Positions 1 through 6,970 of a stretch of 64,000 nucleotides of DNA are shown here, piece after piece. The stretch is from Kineothrix sp. MB12-C1 (GTDB lineage Bacteria; Bacillota; Clostridia; Lachnospirales; Lachnospiraceae). The stretch covers positions 496,001-560,000 of the forward strand of contig NZ_CP132957.1 in NCBI RefSeq assembly GCF_030863805.1, given 5' to 3'. The notes under the pieces were generated by a model that saw only the letters and a program-made list of their open reading frames with translations, was not told the origin of the DNA and did no database searches. The translations under genes were made by a program, and so were the position numbers. Every line of letters starts with the position of its first letter. Positions within the stretch are counted from its first letter, which is position 1.

Positions 1-2
1 GG

Positions 3-626
3 ATGGATTTTGGATATGGGTATGTTTTAGGATCCTCTGTAGAAGTATCTGACCAATATTACATTCCTAGATTGCAAATTAGAAAAAATTACATAACAAA
101 CAATTTTGAATTATGGATTGTAAATCACATAGACGCCGCTGTATTGAATGATATTATTATTATTGATAACATTTCTATGGGAGAGTATTCTGGAATATTA
201 ACAGCAACAGTTTCAGATGGTTCTGAAACTGATACAACAATTTCAGGGACTACTCGGATATTTATTGCCTCTGCATATATTCCTCAACTTCAGAGCTACG
301 AACATAAATCAGTTCCGAAAGTTATTGATGGAAACATTACTATTCCTAATGAATGGTCTTCTAAATACGGACATTTGGTTATTGCCGTATTTTATTCTTA
401 TTCAAGCACAAGCTATATCGCAACATATATAATAGGATTTTCTCAATTTAGTCCATATACTGTTTCAAAAGCCCCAATACTCCTTAATGCCGATGGAATT
501 GTACTTAGTACTGTTGTTGTAAACCTGATGATGGAAAATCATACTTCGGAAATATCTTTGGCATATTCCCATTATCCTACAACTGCTGGGCTAACCATAT
601 CTGATGTTACGGCACACCCTATGTAA
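3..626 (+). CDS. phage tail/baseplate-like protein, probably the C-terminal part of a longer gene
   Basis: The frame is open to the window edge, so the first ATG may be internal and the true gene probably begins upstream. The product is beta-rich with many aromatic, Ile, Thr and Ser residues and no catalytic motif. It lies upstream of small tail genes, endolysin and holin on the same strand, the usual place for baseplate or upper tail-fibre proteins. After the TAA at 624-626 the same frame stays open for 49 more codons, so this stop may be a nonsense mutation. I do not recognise the family; the phage tail role is inferred from position and composition. Confidence 0.55.
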   Translation: MDFGYGYVLGSSVEVSDQYYIPRLQIRKNYITNNFELWIVNHIDAAVLNDIIIIDNISMGEYSGILTATVSDGSETDTTISGTTRIFIASAYIPQLQSYEHKSVPKVIDGNITIPNEWSSKYGHLVIAVFYSYSSTSYIATYIIGFSQFSPYTVSKAPILLNADGIVLSTVVVNLMMENHTSEISLAYSHYPTTAGLTISDVTAHPM

Positions 627-776
627 TTAATAGAATATTATTATAGCTACCACGGAATTTTTAGGAATCCTACACCTGAGAATAGGCTTATAACAACTAA
701 AATATTATACCAGAGACATAAAGAAATTAGCGAAAAGATTATTGGGCTAAAGAATAAGGTAAATGAAATAATATAA
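627..776 (+). CDS. small phage ORF (about 48 aa) without AUG, or in-frame tail of the preceding gene
   Basis: Directly after the preceding stop codon, in the same frame, 49 codons read as plausible protein with a basic, helical second half (motifs YYYSYHGIF and YQRHKEISEKIIGLKNK). There is no ATG, GTG or TTG near its beginning. An ATA at 630 would be the first AUN codon, but no Shine-Dalgarno is visible upstream. Either this is a separate small gene with a non-AUG start coupled to the upstream stop, or the preceding gene acquired a premature TAA. I cannot choose between these from the sequence alone. Confidence 0.35.
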   Translation, partial: LIEYYYSYHGIFRNPTPENRLITTKILYQRHKEISEKIIGLKNKVNEII

Positions 777-819
777 ATAAAAATTTAAAACACGTTGATC
801 GATAAACGGTTTAAATAAT

Positions 820-1243
820 ATAAATATTCAAATAAATATATCTTTAATTTCTGCAAATCCAGACACAGAACCCAAAACAACAATCAACCCTGACACAAGA
901 GAAATAAGCATACCAAAAGAATTATATAATTTGCCGTTGTTGCCGATGATAATGCTGAAACATTTAAAACAAGAATCCCTCATTTCTTTGATGATAACAA
1001 TCTAACTAACCGTTATTGCACTAGCACTGTCTCATTTAATAACGCTACTAATAAAAGATGTGTATATATTGTTAGAAACATTACCATTAAGGAATACTCG
1101 TTAATTTTAAATTGTAATATATCCAAGTCTGTGACCGAAAATCAGGTGAAATTCAATTTATAGTTGAATTTAAAAAGAAAGTAAATGAACATGTAATATT
1201 TAAAATTAGATATCATAAATCAAAGAATTATAGAATGATATGA
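820..1243 (+). pseudogene. decayed phage tail protein gene with two apparent frameshifts
   Basis: No intact ORF exists here, but three consecutive frames read as protein-like sequence. Frame A covers about 820-930 (ISANPDTEPKTTINPDTREI), frame B about 930-1125 (RIPHFFDDNNLTNRYC) and frame C about 1125-1243 (EIQFIVEFKKKVNEHVIF), which ends at TGA 1241-1243. The composition matches the neighbouring tail genes. The pattern fits one gene of about 140 codons broken near 930 and 1125. It might be a baseplate upper protein N-terminal domain, but that is a guess. Sequencing indels would give the same picture. Confidence 0.5.
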
Positions 1244-1299
1244 TAAGGTAATTGAAATTTAGGTAAATTACATATACGTAAAAAAATAATAAAAGGAAG

Positions 1300-1659
1300 G
1301 TGATTACTATCGATGATTTTATAATTCAAAACTCTTCTTCATACACCCACGAATACAGTAACTTTCCATATAAACTAATAAAACAACATTATTTCAAGGA
1401 TGCGGACGATTCAGTTGCATCCTTGATTAATGAAATAAATGGATATAAAGAACGTGGGCTGTTTGAATTAGCAGCGAAAAAAATAACAGAATATGAGGAC
1501 ATATTAACACACTATTCTCTCGGTGGTGCAGAAACAATTAATACCATCGAGGAAGAGATAAGAAACGGGCAGATAATGACGATACAAAAATCCCAATGTG
1601 TCTTTTTCGATAATGAACCAGAAATCTGCTCCGTTAATGATGTTTGGATTGGAGCGTGA
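1300..1659 (+). CDS. small phage tail-region protein, paralogue of the next gene; start codon unusual
   Basis: The product is about 119 residues, mostly helical and acidic, of unknown function. It ends 6 bp before a second small protein of similar layout (short aromatic N-terminus, central helix pair, acidic C-terminus with a W-I/V-x motif), so the two look like tandem paralogues between tail proteins and lysis genes. The GTG at 1300 lies inside the Shine-Dalgarno AAAAGGAAGGTGAT. The codon at normal spacing (8 nt) is ATC at 1309, so translation may begin on AUC. A role as a tail or fibre accessory is inference from position. Confidence 0.6.
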   Translation: MITIDDFIIQNSSSYTHEYSNFPYKLIKQHYFKDADDSVASLINEINGYKERGLFELAAKKITEYEDILTHYSLGGAETINTIEEEIRNGQIMTIQKSQCVFFDNEPEICSVNDVWIGA

Positions 1660-1665
1660 TAACAA

Positions 1666-1980
1666 ATGCAATATCCATATACTTCTATATTCCCTGATGG
1701 AATTGATGAACGAACATTTTTCCATGATGTTAATCTAGGGAACCTTTCTATCACGGAAGCGTATAATAATTTGATTTCAAATAATAAATATACAGATGCA
1801 AATATATTATTAAATCAGCAAAATGGTCTTCATAACTATTCTGCTGATTTATTTAATTTCATAGAAGCCAAAATTAATACTTGGCAAAAGGCTATATCAG
1901 AAAAAGAGAAATATAATCCCTTCCACCATTCTGCTTCTGAACCAGATATTCTGGTCGGCGAAATATGGATAGATGAATAA
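1666..1980 (+). CDS. small phage tail-region protein, paralogue of the preceding gene
   Basis: This encodes 104 residues with an ATG start behind GGAG, 6 bp after the preceding stop. The central region (ITEAYNNLISNNKY, then IEAKINTWQKAI) parallels the preceding protein in helix spacing, and both end in an acidic tail containing W. The function is unknown. Phages often carry such small proteins between tail fibre and lysis genes as fibre chaperones or adaptors, but nothing here proves that role. It is co-directional with the putative fibre gene 36 bp downstream. Confidence 0.6.
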   Translation: MQYPYTSIFPDGIDERTFFHDVNLGNLSITEAYNNLISNNKYTDANILLNQQNGLHNYSADLFNFIEAKINTWQKAISEKEKYNPFHHSASEPDILVGEIWIDE

Positions 1981-2016
1981 TCAATAAAAATAGCAAAAAT
2001 ACAAGGAGGACAATAA

Positions 2017-2748
2017 ATGGCTATTCAAGAAACAATTAAGACCGGTCGGAAATACAGAAAATGTATTGATAATACTTCCACCAACAAAAAGTGGGAAAGA
2101 TATTCATTTTGGAGTAAGGCAAGTGATGTAGAATTTAACGATGGAACTACTGCTGAGAACAAATTAGGTGGATTCAAAGGTGTAACTACTAATGAAAATC
2201 AGTCTGCCGGATATGCTGCCGATGTTACTTTACTTAAATCAATTAAGACAGCATTAAATAATTCCATTACAAGTGTTAGTACTTCTGTTAACACCTCTGT
2301 TGCCAATTTAAATAACTTAATTACCTCTGTCAGTAACAGATTAGGTGGGATGCGATTTTATGAGGATTCTAGCGGAAAGTATGTAGTAGGTGCTGATTCA
2401 GTACCAAAAAAATTGGGTAACCCCTTTGAGGTTAGAAAGATTATGATCACTGATGACGGGGCTGGATGGTGGAACGGGGATACAACTGGATATGAGGTGA
2501 TAGCAAAGCCTGGTTCTACGACAAACAATCACAATATTTATATTGGCATCTACAGTGAGGTTTATGTCCAAGTAAATGGCGCATCTAAAAATATTTACAT
2601 TGGTGCGGGAGAGAACGGAATGTGGCGTGATGATTTAGCGAGTGCTTATTATGATAAATCTGATGGGCATATTAAGGTAAGATATGGAGCTAAATTATAT
2701 GCAGGTGGCGGAAATATGTGTAAAATGACAATTCTATATCGCCTATAA
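2017..2748 (+). CDS. putative phage tail fibre / receptor-binding protein
   Basis: The product has 243 residues, with ATG preceded by AAGGAGG at ideal spacing. The N-terminal 60 residues include an aromatic segment (WERYSFWSKASDV) followed by a fibre-like linker. Residues about 70-110 are a Ser/Val/Asn-rich stretch with short repeats (SITSVSTSVNTSVANLNN) typical of trimeric coiled fibre shafts. The C-terminal half is Gly- and aromatic-rich (GWWNGD, YIGAGENGMW), as in beta-structured receptor-binding tips. It lies immediately upstream of the endolysin. The assignment rests on architecture and position rather than a recognised domain. Confidence 0.6.
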   Translation: MAIQETIKTGRKYRKCIDNTSTNKKWERYSFWSKASDVEFNDGTTAENKLGGFKGVTTNENQSAGYAADVTLLKSIKTALNNSITSVSTSVNTSVANLNNLITSVSNRLGGMRFYEDSSGKYVVGADSVPKKLGNPFEVRKIMITDDGAGWWNGDTTGYEVIAKPGSTTNNHNIYIGIYSEVYVQVNGASKNIYIGAGENGMWRDDLASAYYDKSDGHIKVRYGAKLYAGGGNMCKMTILYRL

Positions 2749-2769
2749 ACTCACTTAATGGAGATAAAA

Positions 2770-4365
2770 ATGTCTACTAAAGTCAACAATATAATACAAC
2801 ACTTTGAAAATTTATATAAAAATAAAGCCATCTACCTATGGGGTGCAAACGCTGAAATCATCACTCCCGCTCTCTGCGATAAGCTTCACAAAACCTACGG
2901 TAATTCTACATACAATAAAACCTATTACGAAAACAAATTAAAGGAAGGTCTCGGGAGAATCGGTGCTGATTGTTCCGGGGCCTTATTCCCGGTAAGCGGC
3001 TTTGATACAACGGCACAAAATTATTACAGCAAATGTTATGAAAAAGGGGTTATCTCATCTTTACCGCGCAATAAAGCATGTCTAGTATTCAAAGGCTCTT
3101 CGGCTTCTGCAATTAATCATGTGGGATTTTATTGCGGAAATGGACATGTCATAGAAATGAAATCCAGTAAAGACAATTGTGTGAAGGCTACATTGGATGG
3201 AAACGGCTGGAAATGGTACGGTATTCCCACATGGATTGACTACTCTTCTACCGGTACTTCTAATACTTCTTCCTCTTTAACTGCTCCTACCTCCAAATGT
3301 ATCGATGTCAGCTCATACCAGGGAAATGTCGATTGGAAAAAAGTCAAATCAGCAGGCATGAACAAGGCTATCTTAAAAATTATTCGCAAAGACTTAACTC
3401 CTGATAAAAAATTCGAAGAATATTATCTGGGCTGTAAAGAAACTAATATTGACGTTATTGGTGTTTACAATTATAGTTATGCCACTACTGCCGCTAAAGC
3501 AAAAATAGATGCTCAGAAAGTCCTCTCCGTATTAAACGGCAGAAGATTAAAAATATGGTTAGATGTAGAGGATAAGTGTCAACAAGGGCTTGGCGCTACC
3601 TTAAAAGACATCATCAACGCTTATCAGGAGGTAATTGAGTCTGCCGGATACGATTTCGGAGTATATACGGGAATGAGTTTTTACACTTCATATATTAAGC
3701 CATATATAAGTCAAATTAAATGTAATGATTGGTGGATTGCCAGGTATTACAACAGCTATAATAAAATGGATCTGTCGATTAATCCCAATGAGCAGTATAA
3801 TCCCAAAAATACTATTGCAAGAGAAATCTATGCCTGGCAATATACTTCTAGCGGACAGGTTCCCGGAATCATTGGAAATGTAGATATCAATATACTCTAC
3901 AACGTCCCAAGCTCTAATACAAACAATAATACACCAAATACAAACACTGATTCTTCCACATCTAATTCTTTTACAGAAACCTCTATCACTTTTCTCGGTA
4001 AAATCACCACCGCTTCAACCAATCTCACTATCCGTTCCCAACCAAATACTGGAGCTGCAAGACTTGGCCATTATGCAAAAGATTCTGTCGTACAACTACT
4101 TGCCAAGACTTCAAACGGTTGGTATCGTACCGATAAAGGCTATATCTCCGGAGATTATGTAAGCACCGTTATGGGACAGGTTTATAACTGCGGAGGACTT
4201 AATTTCAGAACCACCTATAGCTCCGATACTTCCGCTAATATTATTAAGGCTTTGAAATCGGGAGAAGAAATGACACTTTTGAGAGAAGAAAATGGATGGT
4301 ACCAATCAAAACTAAACGATGGCACCGTAGGCTGGGTTTCGAAAAAATATATAAGAATGATATGA
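2770..4365 (+). CDS. bifunctional phage endolysin: NlpC/P60-like peptidase + GH25 lysozyme + SH3 repeats
   Basis: This gene encodes a 531-residue cell-wall hydrolase from ATG 2770, which has GGAG at good spacing. Residues about 15-155 form an NlpC/P60-type domain with the catalytic Cys in ADCSGAL (about 68) and His in NHVGFYCGNGHV (about 117). Residues about 177-390 are a GH25 muramidase (CIDVSSYQGNVDW, then the acidic KIWLDVED). A Thr/Asn/Ser linker leads to two bacterial SH3 wall-binding domains from about 405 to the end. It would cleave both peptide and glycan bonds of peptidoglycan at lysis. The adjacent holin-like gene completes the cassette, and no signal peptide is visible. Confidence 0.92.
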   Translation: MSTKVNNIIQHFENLYKNKAIYLWGANAEIITPALCDKLHKTYGNSTYNKTYYENKLKEGLGRIGADCSGALFPVSGFDTTAQNYYSKCYEKGVISSLPRNKACLVFKGSSASAINHVGFYCGNGHVIEMKSSKDNCVKATLDGNGWKWYGIPTWIDYSSTGTSNTSSSLTAPTSKCIDVSSYQGNVDWKKVKSAGMNKAILKIIRKDLTPDKKFEEYYLGCKETNIDVIGVYNYSYATTAAKAKIDAQKVLSVLNGRRLKIWLDVEDKCQQGLGATLKDIINAYQEVIESAGYDFGVYTGMSFYTSYIKPYISQIKCNDWWIARYYNSYNKMDLSINPNEQYNPKNTIAREIYAWQYTSSGQVPGIIGNVDINILYNVPSSNTNNNTPNTNTDSSTSNSFTETSITFLGKITTASTNLTIRSQPNTGAARLGHYAKDSVVQLLAKTSNGWYRTDKGYISGDYVSTVMGQVYNCGGLNFRTTYSSDTSANIIKALKSGEEMTLLREENGWYQSKLNDGTVGWVSKKYIRMI

Positions 4366-4379
4366 GATTGGAGGTTTTA

Positions 4380-4739
4380 ATGACGGACGATGAAAAAGTA
4401 AAATTAGCCGAGCTAGATGCTCGCTGTAAATCAAATACACACCAAATCGATGAGCTTAAAAGTGATATTTCAGATATTCGGTCGGAGCAAAAGGCGATCT
4501 ACGATATCAATACGAATATACAGCTTATGACTCAGACCATGGGGATTATGAGAATTGATATTACTGATGTGAAGGAAGATATTGGCGGAGTGAAGGAAAA
4601 AGTTAATATTCTTGAAAATAAGCCTGCCTATGATACCTATAAAAAGTTCGATATCATAAAAGATAAAATATCATGGATACTTATCGGAGGAGTTACTGCA
4701 TATTTATTAAATCAGATACTTCCGTCCATGAATTGGTAA
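4380..4739 (+). CDS. holin-like protein (XhlA/hemolysin-type architecture)
   Basis: This encodes 119 residues, starting at ATG 4380 behind GGAGG, 14 bp after the endolysin stop. The first roughly 85 residues are a charged coiled coil, and the C-terminus carries one membrane segment (WILIGGVTAYLLNQIL) ending in a short tail. This soluble coiled coil plus single C-terminal helix matches the XhlA class that acts with or as a holin to release endolysin. A hairpin terminator follows, so it is the last gene of the late operon. Its family membership is judged by architecture, not by alignment. Confidence 0.75.
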   Translation: MTDDEKVKLAELDARCKSNTHQIDELKSDISDIRSEQKAIYDINTNIQLMTQTMGIMRIDITDVKEDIGGVKEKVNILENKPAYDTYKKFDIIKDKISWILIGGVTAYLLNQILPSMNW

Positions 4740-4769
4740 TTAGTAATAAAAATGACCTCCCAATAAATG

Positions 4770-4810
4770 ATAGCCAGATCGGAATTTATATTCCTTTCTG
4801 GCTATTTTTT
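4770..4810. terminator. intrinsic terminator closing the left prophage late operon
   Basis: The inverted repeat ATAGCCAGA...TCTGGCTAT, with an inner GGAAT/ATTCC pairing, is followed by a T6 run on the + strand. It lies between the convergent holin (+) and coiled-coil (-) genes and probably serves the late phage operon. Confidence 0.85.
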
Positions 4811-5051
4811 ACGATACTCTTTGTTCTTTTAGTTTTACGTAAGATTCCAACGCTTCTGTGATTTCGTCTGCACTTAATCCAGACGTGGTAATGTATTCAT
4901 TGATACTTTCCAAGTCTTTTATTTTCTTCTTGTTATACAGGGCTTCCAATTCATTTTGCTCCGATTTGATTCTAGTCTGTAGATTGGATATTAGTTCTTC
5001 TTTCTCAACAATTCTTTCTTCAATAGATTTTTTCGGTTTTCTTCCTGCCAT
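4809..5051 (-). CDS. small coiled-coil protein common on Clostridia mobile elements
   Basis: This encodes 80 residues, with ATG behind GGAGG. It starts with a basic patch (MAGRKPKKS), followed by one long coiled coil with heptad Leu/Ile and a short C-terminal helix. Similar short RKPKK-plus-coil proteins occur on integrative elements and phages of Lachnospiraceae. The molecular role is unknown, and DNA association is only suggested by the basic N-terminus. It converges on the prophage terminator and lies downstream of the acyltransferase gene, with 22 bp between the two genes, so it may share that gene's transcript. Confidence 0.65.
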   Translation of the reverse strand: MAGRKPKKSIEERIVEKEELISNLQTRIKSEQNELEALYNKKKIKDLESINEYITTSGLSADEITEALESYVKLKEQRVS

Positions 5052-5073
5052 ATTTTACCTCCAAAGATATATA

Positions 5074-6189
5074 TTAGTAAAGTATATGGACAAGGCATAG
5101 AAAATATGCAAAATTTTTCTTAATTCCTAAAACCATATATCTAACAAATGGTATTCTCTTTACTATTTCGACCAACAGAGGCAATATAATAATTACTCCA
5201 AGCAATATTAAAATATAATTGATCATAAACGGTAAATCCAAATAAGTAACAATTAAATAACCCAGAACCAATTCAACTACATAATGTAAAATATAAAAAC
5301 TAAAATTATTTCCGGTCATATATTGGGTAAACTTATTTTTAAAGTTCAAAAACCTATTTCCAATACCTAAAATCGATAATATACAAATCCATAAATAAAT
5401 ATTGCTGAACAGATCATTCAACACATTATTATCCGCGAAATTTTGACCATAATATGTTACTACATATACAATCCCAGTTACTATTGATGCTATCGTGAGG
5501 GGGAGCGATACTTTTTCCAATTTTATAATTAGTTCCTGATTGGAAAAAACATAATATCCGAGCAACATCATAAACAAATATATGCCAAATCTATATACCG
5601 TTATTAAAGGGGTGTTCAATATAAATGAGCTTCCCCATACTAAAAAAACCATTGCGAATAATACCGGTAAATTTATTTTTCTGCAAATTTCAGTTAACTT
5701 ATCTTTCTTATCTATTTTCTTTATCAATACAATCAGTAAAGATCCTATAAATAAAACATGGCAAAACCATAATGGTCCTATCCCCGCCAAACAATAAATG
5801 AGATATTTTATGACCCCGGGTATCGCATCCCCTTTTCCTACAAACATATCTGTGTATTGATTCGTGATTACAGATGAAACCCAGCCATAAATAAATATAC
5901 CGAGCAAAGACGGTACCAATATCCTTTGGGCTCTGTCTTTTATAAATTCCTTATCGACCCTTTTCTCCAAAGAATATCTACTCGAAATACCCGCTATTAC
6001 AAACAATAAACACATAAACCAGGGATACACAAATATTAGGAATGTATCCATAACAGGTATTCCTTTTACATTAATATTCGAGATAACTCCGCTATTATTA
6101 AATAAATATATAATATGATAAATAATTACTAAAAGAACTGTAATCCATCTAATATTATCTAAATAATCCAACCTTCTGCCATCATCCAT
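5074..6189 (-). CDS. membrane acyltransferase, acyltransferase-3 family
   Basis: The product is about 371 residues with roughly ten hydrophobic segments. The N-terminal RLDYLDNIRW followed by an IIYHIIY segment carries the His typical of acyltransferase-3 proteins, which transfer acyl groups to sugars, lipids or wall polymers. The ATG at 6189 has AGGTGG at good spacing and overlaps the end of the AbrB-like gene, so the two are translationally coupled. A GTG at 6198 is an alternative start. The substrate is unknown. Its position between a prophage end and tRNA genes suggests it could be lysogenic cargo modifying the cell surface. Confidence 0.8.
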   Translation of the reverse strand: MDDGRRLDYLDNIRWITVLLVIIYHIIYLFNNSGVISNINVKGIPVMDTFLIFVYPWFMCLLFVIAGISSRYSLEKRVDKEFIKDRAQRILVPSLLGIFIYGWVSSVITNQYTDMFVGKGDAIPGVIKYLIYCLAGIGPLWFCHVLFIGSLLIVLIKKIDKKDKLTEICRKINLPVLFAMVFLVWGSSFILNTPLITVYRFGIYLFMMLLGYYVFSNQELIIKLEKVSLPLTIASIVTGIVYVVTYYGQNFADNNVLNDLFSNIYLWICILSILGIGNRFLNFKNKFTQYMTGNNFSFYILHYVVELVLGYLIVTYLDLPFMINYILILLGVIIILPLLVEIVKRIPFVRYMVLGIKKNFAYFLCLVHILY

Positions 6190-6385
6190 TATCGCCACCT
6201 AGAATTTCATCGCTCATGTTTTCAATTACATCTGATTTTACAAGTGCTATTCCTTTTTGTTTATCGCATAATACAATAATTGAATCTCCCGGCTTTATAT
6301 TGAACATATCTCTTGCCTCTTTTGGAATGACTATTTGTCCTTTTTCTCCAACTTTGCAAATTCCTACATATTTATCTTTTTTCAT
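6182..6385 (-). CDS. AbrB/SpoVT-type swapped-hairpin DNA-binding protein
   Basis: This encodes 67 residues and fits the AbrB/MazE family, with the hallmark VGEKGQIVIPKEARDMFNI, then PGDSIIVL. Such dimers bind DNA as transition-state regulators or antitoxins. Here the gene is the first of a two-gene unit with the overlapping acyltransferase, so it probably autoregulates that unit. A good promoter lies 42-70 bp upstream, with tandem GTATGATAA-like repeats between promoter and gene that could be its operator. No toxin gene is adjacent. Confidence 0.88.
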   Translation of the reverse strand: MKKDKYVGICKVGEKGQIVIPKEARDMFNIKPGDSIIVLCDKQKGIALVKSDVIENMSDEILGGDNG

Positions 6386-6426
6386 GGTTTCCCCTTCGAG
6401 TTTTATAAGTTATACTTTTCATACTT

Positions 6427-6455
6427 ATCATACTCTATGTGTATTACTAAGTCAA
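6427..6455 (-). promoter_or_regulatory. sigma-A promoter of the abrB-like/acyltransferase unit
   Basis: On the - strand, TTGACT (6455-6450) and TATGAT (6432-6427) are separated by 17 bp. Downstream lie imperfect direct repeats GTATGATAA/GTATGAAAA/GTATAACTT before the ribosome-binding site, which are possible binding sites for the AbrB-like product. Confidence 0.75.
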
Positions 6456-6497
6456 TAACTATCCGTAGGAAAATCAAAAGCATGCTCCGAGGAGCGC

Positions 6498-6517
6498 TTT
6501 TATTCTATAGAATAAAA
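6498..6517. repeat. 20-bp perfect palindrome of a dispersed TATTCTATAGAATA repeat
   Basis: TTTTATTCTATAGAATAAAA is a perfect palindrome. Flanking GAGCGC and GCATGCTCC sequence resembles the copies beside tRNA-Trp at 23948-23962 and 23998-24030. Both locations abut tRNA genes. It is probably a dispersed chromosomal repeat rather than a terminator. Confidence 0.5.
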
Positions 6518-6555
6518 AAATGATGGAAATGCTGATATCAACATTTCCATCATTT
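6518..6555 (-). terminator. terminator downstream of tRNA-Met
   Basis: A perfect 14-bp stem AAATGATGGAAATG/CATTTCCATCATTT is followed on the - strand by a run of T. It lies 8 bp after the 3' end of tRNA-Met and ends the tRNA transcript. Confidence 0.85.
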
Positions 6556-6563
6556 ATGGCTAA

Positions 6564-6637
6564 TAGCGAGAGGGGGATTCGAACCCTCGACACTACGGGT
6601 ATGAACCGTATGCTCTAGCCAACTGAGCTATCTCGCC
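6564..6637 (-). tRNA. tRNA-Met (CAT), elongator type
   Basis: A 74-nt cloverleaf fits on the - strand: acceptor GGCGAGA/TCTCGCT, D arm GCTC...GAGC, anticodon stem TACGG/CCGTA with loop TTCATAC (anticodon CAT), and T loop TTCGAAT. The GGG/CCC anticodon stem of initiator tRNA is absent. It is co-transcribed with tRNA-Val. Confidence 0.93.
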
Positions 6638-6643
6638 ATATGA

Positions 6644-6670
6644 ATCCTCACCGGATGTTATCCGATGAGG
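6644..6670 (-). other. hairpin between tandem tRNA genes
   Basis: A near-perfect 12-bp stem TCCTCACCGGAT/ATCCGATGAGGA with a 3-nt loop lies between tRNA-Val and tRNA-Met. No U-tract follows, so it is more likely a processing spacer or weak attenuator than a terminator. Confidence 0.6.
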
Positions 6671-6671
6671 A

Positions 6672-6744
6672 TGGGACCTATAGGGCTCGAACCTATGACC
6701 CTCTGCTTGTAAGGCAGATGCTCTCCCAGCTGAGCTAAGATCCC
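6672..6744 (-). tRNA. tRNA-Val (TAC)
   Basis: A 73-nt cloverleaf fits on the - strand: acceptor GGGATCT/AGGTCCC, anticodon stem TCTGC/GCAGA with loop CTTACAA (anticodon TAC), and T arm ATAGG/CCTAT. It is the first gene of the tRNA-Val/tRNA-Met pair, behind a strong promoter. Confidence 0.95.
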
Positions 6745-6777
6745 GTTTGTGGGTCGCTATCTGCAACCCGCTTTGCT

Positions 6778-6807
6778 AGTATACAATTATTAACACCTTT
6801 TTGTCAA
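6778..6807 (-). promoter_or_regulatory. promoter of the tRNA-Val/tRNA-Met operon
   Basis: On the - strand, consensus TTGACA (6807-6802) and TATACT (6783-6778) are 18 bp apart and lie directly upstream of tRNA-Val. Confidence 0.85.
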
Positions 6808-6900
6808 GCTGTTTTTTCAAATTTTTTATCAAATTTTATCACTTTCGAAAACATATAATATTTTAACAATATTATACTGCGCCGAGCAAAGCGAGTGTAC

Positions 6901-6935
6901 AAAAAATATACCATGGCCGCTTGCGGCCAAGGTAT
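6901..6935 (-). terminator. argS terminator
   Basis: On the - strand a GC-rich stem TTGGCCGC/GCGGCCATGG with loop AAGC-type bases is followed by TATATTTTTT. It lies 36 bp downstream of the argS stop. Confidence 0.85.
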
Positions 6936-6970
6936 TTCCTTTTATATCGAATAGGCTGAGTTTTTCAATC

